From Rapana venosa (lineage: Eukaryota > Mollusca > Gastropoda > Neogastropoda > Muricidae), in NCBI GenBank assembly GCA_028751875.1, contig CM054162.1, positions 1,385,086-1,449,085 of the forward strand: a stretch of DNA of 64,000 bases, read 5' to 3'. A model generated the notes under the pieces. The model ran no database searches, had not been told where the DNA came from, and was given only the letters and a program-made list of their open reading frames with translations. Below, in pieces: positions 1 through 11,034 of the stretch (the stretch's first letter is position 1; every line of letters starts with the position of its first letter). Made by a program: the position numbers and the translations under genes.

Positions 1-933
1 GATGCCTGTTATCTCCAGTCCTGTTTAATATGATCTTTGAAAACATTATGAGAGAGACCCTCCATGACTTCCACTCTACTATCTCCATTGGCGGCAGACC
101 ACTCAACAACTTGCGGTTTGCCGATGACATTGACCTCATGGGCGGAAGTAACACAGAGCTGCAAGATCTTAAGACCAGACTTGAGAACAGAGCTGGAGCA
201 TATGGGATGGAGGTGAGCTCGGAGAAAAAGTAAAGTACTTGTGAACAGCACGAGCAACGCCACTGCTAAAATCTACATGAACGGCCAACAACTGGAAGAG
301 GTAGATGCTTTTAGATACCTTGGCGCTACACTCACAATGAACGGGCGATCGACGACAGAAATCAAAGTCAGAATAGCCATGGCAACATCTTCCATGACAA
401 AACTAACCACCATATGGAAAAGTAAAGAGATCAGTTTCCCAATCAAACTAAAACTCTACAAAAACCAAATTCAGACTATCCTGCTGTACGGAAGTGAAAC
501 ATGGACATTGACTGCTGAAACAGCAAAGCGAATCCAGTCATTTGAAACAAAATGCCATAGAAAACTGCTGGGCATATCCTGGAGAGAACAAAAGCCCAAT
601 GTATTTGTCAAGAGCCAAATAACACGGCTGGCAGGTCCACAGGAACCCCTTCTCACCATCGTCAAGAAGAAAAAGCTGACATGGTTCGGCCACGTCACCC
701 GCCACAACACTCTGCCCAAAACAGTACTGCAGGGAACACTCGAAAGTGGCAGAAAGAGGGGAAGACAGAACAAGTCATGGATGGACAAAATCAGAGAATG
801 GACCAGGATGAATGACTCGGCACTACTGCGCAGCGCCGAGGACCGAGATGGATGGAGGAGGATTACCACGGCATCGTCTTTCCTGTCTCCTCCACGACCG
901 CCAAGGTCACGGGTCTGATGATGATGATGATGA
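1..933 (+). mobile_element. RTE-like LINE, 3' part (LINE-a, copy 1), cut by window start
   Basis: This is the 3' portion of a non-LTR retrotransposon whose protein copied its own RNA into DNA at a nicked target. The translated plus strand holds the reverse transcriptase active-site box FADDID at 117-134, then the thumb and C-terminal region. Typical LINE stretches are FRYLGATL, LLYGSETWTL and WFGHVTR, followed by a basic RKRGRQ segment. A one-base slip in the A-run at about 224-229 moves the frame, so the element is dead or the base call is wrong. The reading frame ends at 918 and runs straight into six TGA triplets (916-933), as RTE-type elements often end in short simple repeats. The 5' part lies left of the window. 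A noisy second copy lies at 11,840-13,115. RTE-type is my reading of the motifs; clade placement is inference. Confidence 0.85.
241..918 (+). pseudogene. LINE-a reverse transcriptase C-terminal reading frame
   Basis: An open stretch of 225 codons encodes the last part of the LINE-a polyprotein, from just after the FADDID catalytic box to the stop at 916-918. The first codon is GTG inside the element, so 241 is not a true start. The real frame continues upstream after a one-base shift near 224-229. Key pieces in order are a YLG box near residue 29, an LLYGSE box near residue 80, a WFGH box near residue 145 and a basic RKRGRQ stretch near residue 172. It is a transposon relic, not a host gene. 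Its openness over 225 codons suggests fairly recent insertion. Confidence 0.75.
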
Positions 934-946
934 GTCTTTTTCACTG

Positions 947-1060
947 TGGCTCCTCCTCTCCTCTCTCTATTCCTCTTCTCATCTTCTCTTTCTTCTTCTA
1001 TCTTGTTCACTCTTGGTCTCTCATCTCTCTGCTCTCTCTCATTCTTTATCTCTCGTCTCA

Positions 1061-1096
<36 letters not shown>

Positions 1097-1133
1097 CTCT
1101 ATCTCTCTCTCTCTCTCTCTCTCCCTAAATATA

Positions 1134-1190
<57 letters not shown>
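947..1190. repeat. (CT)n then (GT)n compound microsatellite
   Basis: Pyrimidine-rich CT/TTC sequence follows the LINE-a tail, with pure (CT)n runs at about 1,053-1,125 and a pure (GT)n run at 1,137-1,190. Long frames through here are products of the repeat and are not genes. Confidence 0.95.
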
Positions 1191-1483
1191 ACGCCCATGC
1201 ACTTACCAGCAAGCACAGTGAAACGCACATAAAGCTGTTTCTGTTGTCATGACACTGATTTGTGTTCAGGAATAAGCAATGTAGCTTTCTGTAAACAGGG
1301 AACTCTACCACCTATTTATGGCCATACCCCACCCCAGAACCAAGCCAATAACTGAAACTGTCAGTGCCTCATTTGAAACAGCACTGTTATCTTCTTAAAG
1401 ACCAACTCATCATCAGAGCATTTACTTTGTCACAAACTTGATCCCACTTCTTGTACCAGGATAATTTGTTTTAAAACCTCAAG

Positions 1484-1665
1484 TGATTGCATTGACCATC
1501 ACCGAGGAAACGATTCATCAGTGTCACTTTGAAGTCCACAAACATTGGCACCAGGCGTGTTTGTGTCAGATAGTAATAGTGAAGCGAGGGCCTGAGTTAT
1601 ATCTGGTTAGTGTAATTGGATGGCCGGGCGTAGCTTCAAGATGTGTTTTTCTCCTGTCTAAAACC
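1484..1665 (+). repeat. Degenerate interspersed repeat, first of two units
   Basis: This stretch resembles 3,037-3,205. Both contain ATTGACCATYACCG, then CATCAGTGTCAC, and later a GCACGTAGCTCCAAG-like segment (here GGGCGTAGCTTCAAG). It is probably a decayed SINE or other short element. The surrounding 1,191-1,898 holds no gene I can support. Confidence 0.5.
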
Positions 1666-1897
1666 TATTGCGACATGTTTAAAGCTTTTAAAAAAATTAA
1701 AATACAAAGGCATGAACTCAATTCCATACATCCAGAGGTTGTGTCCATAGTCATATTAAGCAGAATGCATCCTTCAGGACTTTGTGGGAGGTTTGCCTGC
1801 TGACCTTAGTTGACGCATTATGACCAGGGCAACTCATCAGAAAGTTCCTAAAAGCAGTTTTCAGATTTTACTTGAAAAGTACAGGAGGGAGGGAAGT

Positions 1898-1898
<1 letters not shown>

Positions 1899-1947
<49 letters not shown>

Positions 1948-2010
1948 CAGAGAGAGAGACAGAGAGACAGAGAGACAGAGAGACAGAGAGAGACAGAGAT
2001 AGAGAGAGAG
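1899..2010. repeat. (GA)n / (GACA)n microsatellite
   Basis: A pure AG run changes into AGAC/AGAG mixtures. The paralogous position in copy 2 (about 14,020-16,345) holds more than 2 kb of purine-rich and poly-G sequence instead. Confidence 0.95.
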
Positions 2011-2339
2011 TGGAGGCAATGTGAGAGGCACACATGAAGGGAGTAATAGGAACGGGGACAATTCTAGCACAGAATTTCCAGAAAGTGGAGATGCTATTTA
2101 TACTGACAGGTCCTGGCATAGCAACAGGGTATTGTGTTGAAATGATTTTGCATCTTTGAGTTATAAGGTTGAGATCATTATTAGTGGTTAGTTTGTAACA
2201 GTGTGCTATTTTGTCCTACTTTGTTTGTCAGTTATTCAACTATGCTGCTCTTACATTAAGAGGTATTACCATTAACTACAATACATGTCTATAAAATGAG
2301 GTAATAGTTATATGAGTGTGTACCACCAAGCATGTTGAA
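2011..2339. other. Non-coding spacer, paralogous to about 16,355-16,650
   Basis: No gene or recognisable element is visible. The stretch is recognisable in copy 2 through shared words such as CAGAATTTCCAGAAAGT and GTATTGTGTTGAAATG. Confidence 0.5.
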
Positions 2340-2560
2340 ATAGATTTTTGACATGCTTACTTCGCCCTTGGATGTGAGGCCCCTTTATTATAAATAACAT
2401 CCCAACTTCCTGGACATTCTGCGCAAGAAGCTCCCTATTTTCTGTTCCTCTATTTGTTCGTGCCTTGCTCCTGTTGATCCTGCCACCTCCTCCTTGATGT
2501 TGTATTGTGTTCTGCCTTCTTGGGTCATTCCCCTTCCCTTTCCAGAAAGACTTCATACAT
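2340..2560. repeat. Interspersed repeat family X, member 1
   Basis: The stretch shares an ordered series of words with 47,250-47,400 and 50,920-51,070. These are CCCTATTTTCTGTTCC, then TTTGT..TGCCTT, then a CCAGAAAGACTTCATA-like end. Three dispersed copies plus the paralogue at 16,650-16,860 show an interspersed repeat. Its class is unknown and no coding similarity is seen. Confidence 0.55.
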
Positions 2561-3030
2561 AAAAATTATTACACATGTTTGAGTCATTTGTGATGAGTAT
2601 GACTTTTCAGAGGCTTATTGCATTTTGCTCATAGGACAAACAACAATAGCTGCTTTATTAGCCTTCAATAAAGAAGAAGTTATATGCACTGCTTGTACAC
2701 ATGCACTGACATGCTGATAATTAAAAAAACACAAAAAGCAATACACTGGCTTAGCTTGAATTTGCTTGCCTTTGGCCTTGTTATAGTGAGCATTTTGACC
2801 CTGTGTGTGTTACTTATACCTCCTTACAAATTCGCTTACTATTTGTAACTCATGATTATTTTTTAAAATTATAATAACAGTTTAGGAGATTGTTGTCAAC
2901 ACTTTTGAGACCTTTTATACATTAGAAATAAAAGCCATCTCTTAGGGAACATGAAATGAAAACAAGTTAGTCATTCAGCATTACCCATGTTAGAAACTTA
3001 AGCCCAGTATTGTGCCCCAGGGAAGAAATG
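2561..3030. other. AT-rich spacer without recognised features
   Basis: I see no coding frame, RNA gene or structured repeat. It corresponds to a noisy stretch of copy 2 at about 16,860-17,300. Confidence 0.5.
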
Positions 3031-3420
3031 CAAGAGCTGTATTGACCATTACCGCGAAAACGAGCCATCAGTGTCACTGCTACACCCTCAAGCCTCGACC
3101 TTGAGGGTCTGTGTGCATCAGAATTCGATACATAGTATCGACACTACAAGAGTTACTGTCTTGTCAGTGTCATGGGATGCACGTAGCTCCAAGCTTTAAG
3201 TACTTCAGATGGGACTATAAACTGTGGCCCTGTGTGGGAGCATGGGCAAAAGTCTTTTCCCACACATTAAAGTCTGCTCTGTTTTTGGATGAGTAGGCCA
3301 TGTGTGCTGGTAAGAATGGATGGCAAGACCTACAAAAAACTGCATGCACACAGGGACTCCATGTAAAAAACAACACATAGGTAATTATTCCACTATCTTC
3401 CAACTGAAAGAATGACAAGG
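3031..3420 (+). mobile_element. Decayed SINE-like element, full body
   Basis: The second half (3,205-3,420) follows the body of the tRNA-headed SINE family seen intact at 45,378-45,655. Shared pieces in order are a GATGRGACTATAAAC box, a GGCCCTGTGTGGGAGCA-like box, CACACATTAAAGTC, GAGTAGGCCAT and a 3' GGACTCCATGTAAAAAA motif. The first half matches 1,484-1,665. No intact Pol III boxes are visible, so it is an old copy. The copy 2 paralogue is at 17,320-17,700. Confidence 0.6.
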
Positions 3421-3559
3421 ACGCTAGTTTACTTCTGCTCACAAACTGCTACTGTCCTGTTTCTCTCTTTCACTGCAGGTGTGTAGAAACAGTATAGCTG
3501 CCTACATCATCGTCACATTTGTCTACACAATGCTGTACCTCCCGTTCCCAAACAGTCAT

Positions 3560-3628
3560 CTTATGGTGATAATGATGATGATAATTCTGCTGCTGCCACT
3601 GCTGCTGCTGATGACACCGACATTGACA

Positions 3629-3671
<43 letters not shown>

Positions 3672-3695
3672 CAACGAAGAAGACAAAAAGATGAT
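3560..3695. repeat. (GAT)n / (CTG)n trinucleotide microsatellite
   Basis: ATG/GAT triplets dominate, purest at about 3,630-3,672, with short CTG runs before them. The long methionine run in one frame is an artefact of this repeat. Confidence 0.95.
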
Positions 3696-4074
3696 GGATT
3701 AAGTAAAATGATGTATGCATTTTAACACTTATGTATTATTCAGGATAATTATATTTTCAGAACCATTTATACACGCACCATCATGGTTTTTGTCTGTTTG
3801 CATGCAGTGTCATCATGATGCAAAAGGCCTGTGGTGAAAAAATGATAATAAACAAGAATTAAAAGTAACTGTAACAACTGAATGCAACTTAAGCAACAGA
3901 AACTACAACGTTAAAAAAAATTTCCACTGCCCATCATGAGATGTCAATGACGGTGTTTCTTCGAGGTTTTAAACCAGATATTATCCCTGAAATCAGAATG
4001 CAGCTACCTTCATGATGGACATGAACGGCCGTGTCTGCAAAATTTCACATTGGTGAACCTCGGAGCTGTGGCTG
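3696..4074. other. Conserved left flank of the 57-bp minisatellite
   Basis: No gene is seen. The stretch matches 18,090-18,478 closely (about nine bases in ten by eye), which fixes the correspondence between the two minisatellites. Confidence 0.6.
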
Positions 4075-4932
4075 AGGAAGACATAAGTAACCACTGACAA
4101 CCCCAGCTGCCTGTAGCAATGTGCTCAGTGTAGGAAGACATAAGTAACCACTGACAACCCCAGCTGCCTGTAGCAATGTGCTCAGTGTAGGAAGACATAA
4201 GTAACCACTGACAACCCCAGCTGCCTGTAGCAATGTGCTCAGTGTAGGAAGACATAAGTAACCACTGACAACCCCAGCTGCCTGTAGCAATGTGCTCAGT
4301 GTAGGAAGACATAAGTAACCACTGACAACCCAGCTGCCTGTAGCAATGTGCTCAGTGTGGGAAGACATAAGTAACCACTGACAACCCCAGCTGCCTGTAG
4401 CAATGTGCTCAGTGTAGGAAGACATAAGTAACCACTGACAACCCCAGCTGCCTGTAGCAATGTGCTCAGTGTAGGAAGACATAAGTAACCACTGACAACC
4501 CCAGCTGCCTGTAGCAATGTGCTCAGTGTAGGAAGACAGAAGAACCCACTGACAACCCCAGCTGCATGTAGCAATGTGCTCAGTGTAGGAAGACATAAGT
4601 AACCACTGACATCCCCAGCTGCATGTAGCAATGTGCTCAGTGTAGGAAGACATAAGTAACCACTGACATCCCCAGCTGCCTATAGCAATGTGCTCAGTGT
4701 AGGAAGACATAAGTAACCACTGACATCCCCAGCTGCATGTAGCAATGTGCTCAGTGTAGGAAGACATAAGTAACCACTGACATCCCCAGCTGCATGTAGC
4801 AATGTGCTCAGTGTAGGAAGACATAAGTAACCACTGACATCCCCAGCTGCCTGTAGTAAGGTGCACAGTATAGGAAGACAGAAGAACCCACTGACATCCC
4901 CAGCTGCCTGTAGTAAGGTGTACACTGTATGT
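4075..4932. repeat. 57-bp minisatellite, about 15 units
   Basis: Head-to-tail units begin AGGAAGACATAAG and contain CACTGACA, CAGCTGCCTGTAG and GTGCTCAGTGT. Spacing is 57 bp for most units (starts at 4,075 and 4,132); one unit lacks a C near 4,329. Central units carry CAACCCC and the right-hand ones CATCCCC. The last unit and a half (AGACAGAAGAACCCAC, AGTAAGGTG) resembles the paralogous array at 18,479. Because 57 divides by three, the minus strand stays open for 273 codons as a 19-residue repeat. The paralogue has a 58-bp unit, which argues against coding. Confidence 0.95.
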
Positions 4933-5019
4933 CAGGTTTGTCAGTGTCCTGTATTGAAGGAGAACTGCTGTACTGCACTGGCAGCCGTGTCTATGCTGGT
5001 GCTGTTGTCAGTATCCTGT

Positions 5020-5145
5020 ATTTCTATCTAGCTATCTATCTATGTATTTGTTTATTTATTATTTTGTAATATTCACTTTGTTTGTTTATGTATGTATGTA
5101 TTTATTTATTATTTATTTTTTTAATTTATTATTTGCTCATTTAAA
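5020..5145. repeat. AT-rich (TATT/TTTA)n low-complexity tract
   Basis: Degenerate TTTAT and GTAT tetranucleotides follow the minisatellite's right flank. The matching stretch in copy 2 is about 19,110-19,200. Confidence 0.8.
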
Positions 5146-5249
5146 AAAGTGCACCTTTGGTGAGATTGATGCCTGTGACCGCCTCACCCCCCTATATAGT
5201 CAGCCGCCCTCTGGCTTGGGAGATGGTATGTAAACAGGACACCTGTGTG

Positions 5250-5495
5250 CAGGTGTTTTTACCTTGTCAGTCATCCGTTTCTTCTGGCTCAACATGGCCT
5301 ACTCTTCCCTAAACGGAATGTGGTTTTTAAGGTATGAACAAGATGTTCTGCCTGCATTTGCACATGGGGCCTTGATATATCATCTCACCCAAAGAACTTT
5401 GACATTGGCCTTGATTTTCTCATCAAACTGGAAAAGAAAAGGCAAGGGTTGAAACTGAACCCACAACCTCACGGTTTATCTCTTGTCAGTCAAGT
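5250..5495 (-). mobile_element. tRNA-headed SINE, reverse orientation
   Basis: Read on the minus strand it starts with an AACCGTGAGGTTGTGGG head and a decayed B box (GGGTTCAGTTTCAACCC). It continues through TTGATGAGAAAATC, an AGAACATCTTG box, and a GAGTAGGCCATGTTG box. The same order occurs in the plus-strand copy at 36,605-36,975, which identifies the family. The Pol III boxes are worn, so it is probably inactive. The paralogue in copy 2 is at 19,410-19,640. Confidence 0.7.
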
Positions 5496-5584
5496 CATGT
5501 CAAGTCAAAATCACTTTAATCAGCCCATGAAGGGCAATGACAATACCCACAGGCAGGGAATGTCTTAACGGTCCTGCAACCTTC

Positions 5585-6317
5585 TCTTTCTATTAAAGAG
5601 CGGCAGGTGGTATCACAATGCCATTGGCCCTGCATTATGATCAACGAGGGGTGGCTCCTTCACTCATGATTACACTGCTTTCCTTTCATGTCGAAGAAGG
5701 GAGTACTTTCAGGGCTACAACATTGCAAGACATAGTCAGGAATGTAATAAATGCGGTGATTGTTCTTCTTCTTTAACCACTTGATGCAATTCACAGACTT
5801 TAGTAATTGTACTGAATAAGAGGAAGTAAGAAGGGAAAAAAAGGAAGAAATAAAGAGACAGACAGACATAAATAAAGACAGAGAGAGAGAGACAGAGACA
5901 AACAGAGACAGAGACAAACAGAGACAGACAGACAGAGAGACAGAGAGAGAGACAGAGAGAGATAGACAGATAGAGAGAGACCATCTTGAAAGTCTTATTG
6001 TGTTATCTTTTGTGTCTAATATATATGAATCTGATTTAGAAACATTGATGCTGTCATTTCCCTCTCTTCATTTCTCATTTAAGTTATTTTCTTACTTCCT
6101 CTTATGCAATACAATGACTGCAGTCTGTGATTTGCATCAATCTATCGTGATTGAAGAAGAAGAGGGAACAGCACAGCATTCATAGAATCTGTCTTGCATT
6201 TTTTGTAGCCCTAAAAGTACTCCCTTTTTCAGCATGAAAAGGGGAAGCATGTAATCACGTGTGAATGAGCGACCCGTCCTGTATCATGACGCAGGGTCAG
6301 TGACATGGTGATACCAC
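5585..6317. mobile_element. Foldback (long inverted repeat) element, copy 1
   Basis: The left arm (about 5,585-5,865) and right arm (about 6,065-6,317) are imperfect reverse complements. The right arm has CTTACTTCCTCTTATGCA, AGTCTGTGATTTGCATCAA, GCCCTAAAAGTACTCCC and GTGATACCACC. The left arm, reversed, has CTTACTTCCTCTTATTCA, AGTCTGTGAATTGCATCAA, GCCCTGAAAGTACTCCC and GTGATACCACC. The spacer is a GACA/GA microsatellite. It codes for nothing. It may be a MITE-like foldback element, or two copies of one repeat inserted head to head. The same structure is at 19,735-20,455. Confidence 0.75.
5860..5985. repeat. (GACA)n/(GA)n microsatellite in the foldback loop
   Basis: Mixed GACAGA, AAACAGAGACA and GAGA repeats form the unpaired centre of the inverted repeat. 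Confidence 0.95.
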
Positions 6318-6724
6318 CCTTCCTGAAAAGAGGCAGTTCCAATGGACAGATTTCGGGACTTTGAAGATGCACAGCAGATTCTATATTGGTTAGAATGCTA
6401 TATGTGTGTGGAGATTTTTCTTGTACTTGTTTTTGTTTATTTGGTTGGTTGTTTTTTTCCCCTGTTCTTTTTCGTTTTCAGCATGCAGGAAGAAGCAAAA
6501 TAAAGGGAAGCACTGTTTTTGCAGTAATACATGCTCTTTATGGAAAGCAAATCAAATTGCATCGAGCGAAATTTGTTTTTATGAAAACTGGTCTACATCA
6601 CAATACAATAAATCATATATACTGCAATATCATGCAACACAACACAACACAATACAATTAAATTGCAGTGTTATGGAATACACATCAACACAACACAAAA
6701 TAATACAGTGCAACACTGTCCCCC
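6318..6724. repeat. Copy-1-specific spacer with (ACAAC)n tract at 6,630-6,720
   Basis: This stretch has no counterpart in copy 2, where the retrotransposon-rich block begins instead. The first 300 bases show nothing recognisable. The end carries an ACAAC/ACAAT pentanucleotide run. Confidence 0.7.
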
Positions 6725-6890
6725 TGGAGTGACGGGATAGCCTGGTGGTTAGAGTGATGTATTCATGATCTGCTGATTCTCATTCAGGAGGATTTTTCCT
6801 TTGGAGTTAACATCAGTGCCAACTCCACTCTCCCCAAAAGTCCGAGTGTGTATCACTGGCCGTGTATTTCAGTGAGGACCACTGCAGGCA
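6725..6890 (+). mobile_element. tRNA-headed SINE, 5' half
   Basis: The A box TAGCCTGGTGG (6,738-6,748) fits the Pol III consensus and is followed by TTAGAGTG as in tRNAs. The B box is decayed. Downstream the words GAGTTAACATCAGTGCC and ACTCCACTCTCCCCAAA match the SINE at 45,378-45,655. The 3' half is missing. Confidence 0.65.
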
Positions 6891-7041
6891 TCAGCGATCC
6901 TAGCCTCTTCTGTTACAGGGAGGGGAGGGTAGGGAACTGCTGCCTTCCTGGTGAAGGGGAAGGAGTGTGGTGGTGTCACATTCCACTGCTGAAGGGCAGC
7001 ACACCATGTTGTTCATCACTGCCTGCACCTGCCCACACTAT

Positions 7042-7087
7042 AAACAGAGACAGACAGACAGACAGACAGACATACAGACAAACAGAC

Positions 7088-7162
<75 letters not shown>
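7042..7162. repeat. (ACAG)n then (AG)n microsatellite
   Basis: Pure tetranucleotide repeats pass into a long pure dinucleotide run. The C block homology to 29,258 starts right after it. Confidence 0.97.
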
Positions 7163-7165
<3 letters not shown>

Positions 7166-7364
7166 CAGGAACTCAGGATTTTAATTGTAAGGCCACCCGC
7201 CTGTATACAAGGAGGGTATGGTGAGAGGGGTGTTCATTTTGTCAAAAGAAACTTCAAACGAATGAATACAGAAACTAGAAAATGTTGGCATAATCAAGAG
7301 TGATTTCTCAAAGAAACATGAACCACTTCAACTGTTTGTGCACCAGTCATACCTGACTAGAGAA

Positions 7365-7395
<31 letters not shown>

Positions 7396-7505
7396 AAGAC
7401 AGACAAAGACAGACACAGACAGACACAGACAGACAGAGACAGAGACACAAACAGTCAGATAGGAAAAAAGACAGATGGATGGATGGACGGACAAAAAGAC
7501 AGAGA
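7365..7505. repeat. (ACAG)n microsatellite
   Basis: Tetranucleotide ACAG with GACA and ATGG variants. The paralogue at 29,450-29,640 is more degraded. Confidence 0.95.
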
Positions 7506-7654
7506 CAGACATCAAGATACGAATCAGTATAACCAAAAAAACCAACCACACTTTCAAAAACTAAGGAATTAGTAAGAAAAAATATTTTGCAGGAAACAGT
7601 TAAAAAGGGGCACCCAGAAGAAGGTGTTACAATTCAGACACTCTAATTCTTAGT

Positions 7655-7665
7655 CTGTCTGTCTT

Positions 7666-7696
<31 letters not shown>

Positions 7697-7725
7697 GTCT
7701 GTCTCTCTCTCTCCCTCTCTCTGTC
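7655..7725. repeat. (GTCT)n/(CT)n microsatellite
   Basis: Near-pure GTCT units pass into CTCT. A short decayed counterpart lies near 29,800-29,840. Confidence 0.95.
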
Positions 7726-8404
7726 TTAGGCTCCTTATTTACTTTCAAATTAAAGAGTGTTGCTTTTAAGGCACCTTGGAGAGAATTGCATCGTTTAGGG
7801 TTCACTATGCTTGCAAAACACTCACTTCATTTCCGCACACACAAAATAAATCTCTAAAGCACCATAATTAGACATCTCTCTCTCTCTCCCTAAGTGCAGG
7901 TATTTCTTGTTATAAGTATGCGAATAAAACCTCCCTAGAGCCACTAAGCCAAAGCCATTGTCTGGATGCGATGTGTATTTGCATATTGAACTATTGAAGG
8001 CAGGCTAGTTTGCATATTCAACGTCTAGGAAATCTTCTGATCATGGTAACTTTGTTCTTCTTCTCTCATGGATGGGAGTGCAATGGACATATTGATAAAG
8101 CCAGGCCTGTCCAGATGGAGAGAGGAGCAGTTGGAATGGGAAGCTTTGCCAGCTTTTCAGAAATGGGCTGGGGAATTGGTATTTGCATGTTTCGGTATTA
8201 CGATTTTTTTCTTCATCATCACGTAAAGGTTTTTTGCTCTTTTTTTCTTCGTTTCTATTGATATCTTCTTTCAATTCATGTTCTTTTCACCTCTTTTATT
8301 TGATGTTTGAATTCTTCTTTAATTTAGCGTTTGATCTTTTTTGATTTTTTTAATTCTTTGACTATTCTTTGAATTTTCTGTTTTCTTCTTTGGAGTTTCT
8401 CTGT

Positions 8405-8480
8405 TTTGCAAGTCTTCTTTTTCTTCTTCTTCTTCTTCTTCTTCTCTTCTTCTTCTTCTTCTTCTTCTTCTTCTTCTTCA
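8405..8480. repeat. (TTC)n microsatellite
   Basis: An almost pure TTC run. In copy 2 the equivalent run (30,540-30,775) is followed by about 1.6 kb not present here, so the insertion point coincides with this repeat. Confidence 0.95.
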
Positions 8481-8966
8481 GGAAGACAAAGGTTGGGGGT
8501 GGGGGTGGTGGCAAACACAGACAGACAGAAATAAAATAGAGACAGAAACAAAGACACAGCACTGATGAAATAAATGCTGTAACACAAATACAACAGAATA
8601 ATATATCTGGCCAAATCTATACAGATATATCAGAGTAAAGACAAATTTGCATATTTACAAGGTTGAACTAGATTCTCTGATTTATGGTGACCCTTTTATG
8701 ACACGTTGTTTAATCCACTGGGGAAAATCCTGTTAGAGTTGCCTGTATCTTGGATGTAAAGAGGAAGCATTTAAATGACATGTTAGACAGAGTGTCAAGG
8801 GCTTGTTTGCATATTTTCTTTTAACGTTTGTTTTCTTTTGTGTCTTGTTTTTGATTTATCTTTTTGTATTTTTCCCTCTTATTTTCATTTTCATTTTGCC
8901 TATGTTGATAAATTCCTCTTTTTTTTCTAAAAAAGAGTGCCTTTGCTGTTGTTGTTCTTTTTCTTA

Positions 8967-9120
8967 TCATTTATTTTCTTTTTCTTTTTCTTCTTTTCTA
9001 TTTTTACTTTTTCTTCTTCTTCTTCTTCTTCTTCTTTTCTTTTTTTCCTTTCTTTTTTTTTTTCCCTTTTTTTTTTCCCTTTTCTTTCTTTTCCCCTTTT
9101 TTCCCTTTCTTTCTTTCTTT
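8967..9120. repeat. (TTC)n and poly-T low-complexity tract
   Basis: TTC repeats at about 9,005-9,045 are followed by T-runs broken by CCC. This is where the sequence changes from clean to homopolymer-inflated. Confidence 0.85.
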
Positions 9121-9149
9121 GGGTTTATGTCTGTCTGTCTTTCCTTTCT

Positions 9150-11034
9150 TAAATCCTTTTCCCCCAAGCTTTTTTAAAAAAACAAAATCCCAAAAATTTT
9201 TTTTGGTTAAAAAAGGGTTTTTTTTTTGGCCCGTTTTATTAACCCCTTTTTCCCCTTTCATTTTCCCCTTTTTTTTAAGCCATTTTTTTTTTAAAAAAAA
9301 AAAAAAACCTTTTATTTTCCTTTTTCCCAATTTCCGAATTGAAAATTTTTTTTAAAAAAAAAAAAATTTTTTTAAAAACCCAAAAAAAAAAAAATTTAAA
9401 AAAATTTTACATTTCCCTTCCTCCAAAAATTAAAAAAATTTGAAATTCATTTAAAAAACCCCTAAAAAACAAAATAAAAAAAAAAGGGAAAAAAAAAACG
9501 AAAGAAAAAAGGGGAAAAAAAGAAAAAATTAAAAAAGAAAAAACACAGAATTTTTATACCTTTTATCAAATCTATGCATTATATTTTGATTAAAATATAT
9601 TTTATTTTTAAAAAATAAAATATATATTTAAAAATAAAAATATTTTAAAATTAAAATATAAAGAAAAAAAAAAGAAGCCCAAAACGACAGACAGATTTAA
9701 AATTCCCAAAACAAAGAAAAAATCAGAATGTGGTTTTTCAAAATGATCTGTCCAGTTTGCTTTTTTTTTTTTGGGCCAAGCAAAATGGTTAAAATTTTAA
9801 ACAACCGTTTTTTTAAGTGGGGGCTAGCTGTCCCCTTTTTTGAACATTCCTTTTTTAAAATTTTTTTTTTACCCCATTTAAATTTCTTGTTCTACCCTTT
9901 TTGGATTACTGTTGAAATGTGATATATTAAAGAGTGCTAAATTTGTTTAAAGGCTCTTGTAAACCCTTCACAGCTAACCAAAAAGTAAATACAGTCTTTA
10001 AAAATTTGCTTTTCCTTTTACACTTTTCCAGCCCCTTTTTTGGGATTAAAAAAGTATAGCCCTTTTGAACTGATTGGGGTTTTTTTAAAAGTGCTTGTGT
10101 GGGAGAGAGAGAAAATAGAGAGAGAGAGAGAGGGGAGATAGGGGGAGAGAGAGGGGTGAGAGAGGGGGGAAAAAAGAGAAGAGAGAGAGAGAAAAAAGAG
10201 AAGAGAGAGAGAGGGAAAGGGAAAAAAGGGGGGGGCGGAGGAGGAAGAAATTTTTGGGTTTTTTGGTGAAAAAAAGGAATGGGGTTTTAAAGGGGTTGTT
10301 TAAGAGTAAGGTGTTTTTGGGGGGTTGTGTGTGTGTGGTGTTGTGTGTGTGTGTGTGTTGTGGTGTGTGTGGGGGTGTGTGTGTGTGGGGTGGTGGGGGA
10401 TGAAGTGCTGCTTGTGTTCTGTCTTTAAAAAGTGCATGCAAAAGCCCCAATTTCCCCCTTTAAAAATTTAAAAAAACACCCTAACCCAATACCGGGAAAA
10501 AATTATAAAAGGGGCCCCCTTCCAAAAATTAAAACGCTCCTTCCCTTTTTTCTTTCAAATTTTTCTTCTTTTTTCCTTTAAAATTTTCTTTTTTCCCCAA
10601 ATTTTTCCCCTTAAAATTTTCCCCTCCTTCCCAAATTTTTCTTCTTTTTTTCCTAAAACCATTTTAGTTTTCATCGGGTTTTGCAAAAAAAAATGGGGAT
10701 AAAAAACAGACAAAGAAATAAATTTGTTCGGGAAATGCAAAAAAAACCAAGACACACAGGAAAAAAAAAAAAACCAAGACGTTTTAAAAGGTCACAAGGA
10801 TTAAAAACTGAAGAGGGATCCCAAAAAAAAGGGAAAATCAAGACTAATCCCCTTTCATTTTTTCCCCGGGGCCTTTTAGGAGCAGAAAATCGGGGTTTAA
10901 ATTTCACAGCCCCCGAATGCATGGACTCAAAGCGCAATTTTCCCGGTTAAAAATTGAAAGCCTCCTCGAAATTTGGGCCCCTTCTCTGTACCCTCTGTCT
11001 CTGTCTTTCGGTCTTTCTTCTTTTCTTCTGTCTT

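Noticed and set aside
812..1252. Leucine/serine-rich frames over the CT and GT tracts
   Set aside because: They follow the microsatellites and have no start context or domain; the same holds for all CT, GT and GACA frames in the window.
1483..1803. Plus-strand frame of 106 codons
   Set aside because: It overlaps a repeat that recurs at 3,037 and is not kept in frame there; the paralogue at 13,700 is not open in the same phase.
4045..4866. Minus-strand open frame of 273 codons with a 19-residue repeat
   Set aside because: It exists only because the 57-bp unit divides by three and lacks a stop; the paralogous array has 58-bp units, and frames are open in several phases.
7960..8830. Recurring ATTTGCAT/TTTGCATAT octamers, possible POU-factor sites
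   Set aside because: Four or five hits in AT-rich DNA are not convincing, only partly kept in the paralogue, and no gene is nearby.
8324..9330. Lysine/glutamate-rich and serine/phenylalanine-rich frames
   Set aside because: Products of TTC, T-run and A-run low-complexity sequence in a noisy stretch.
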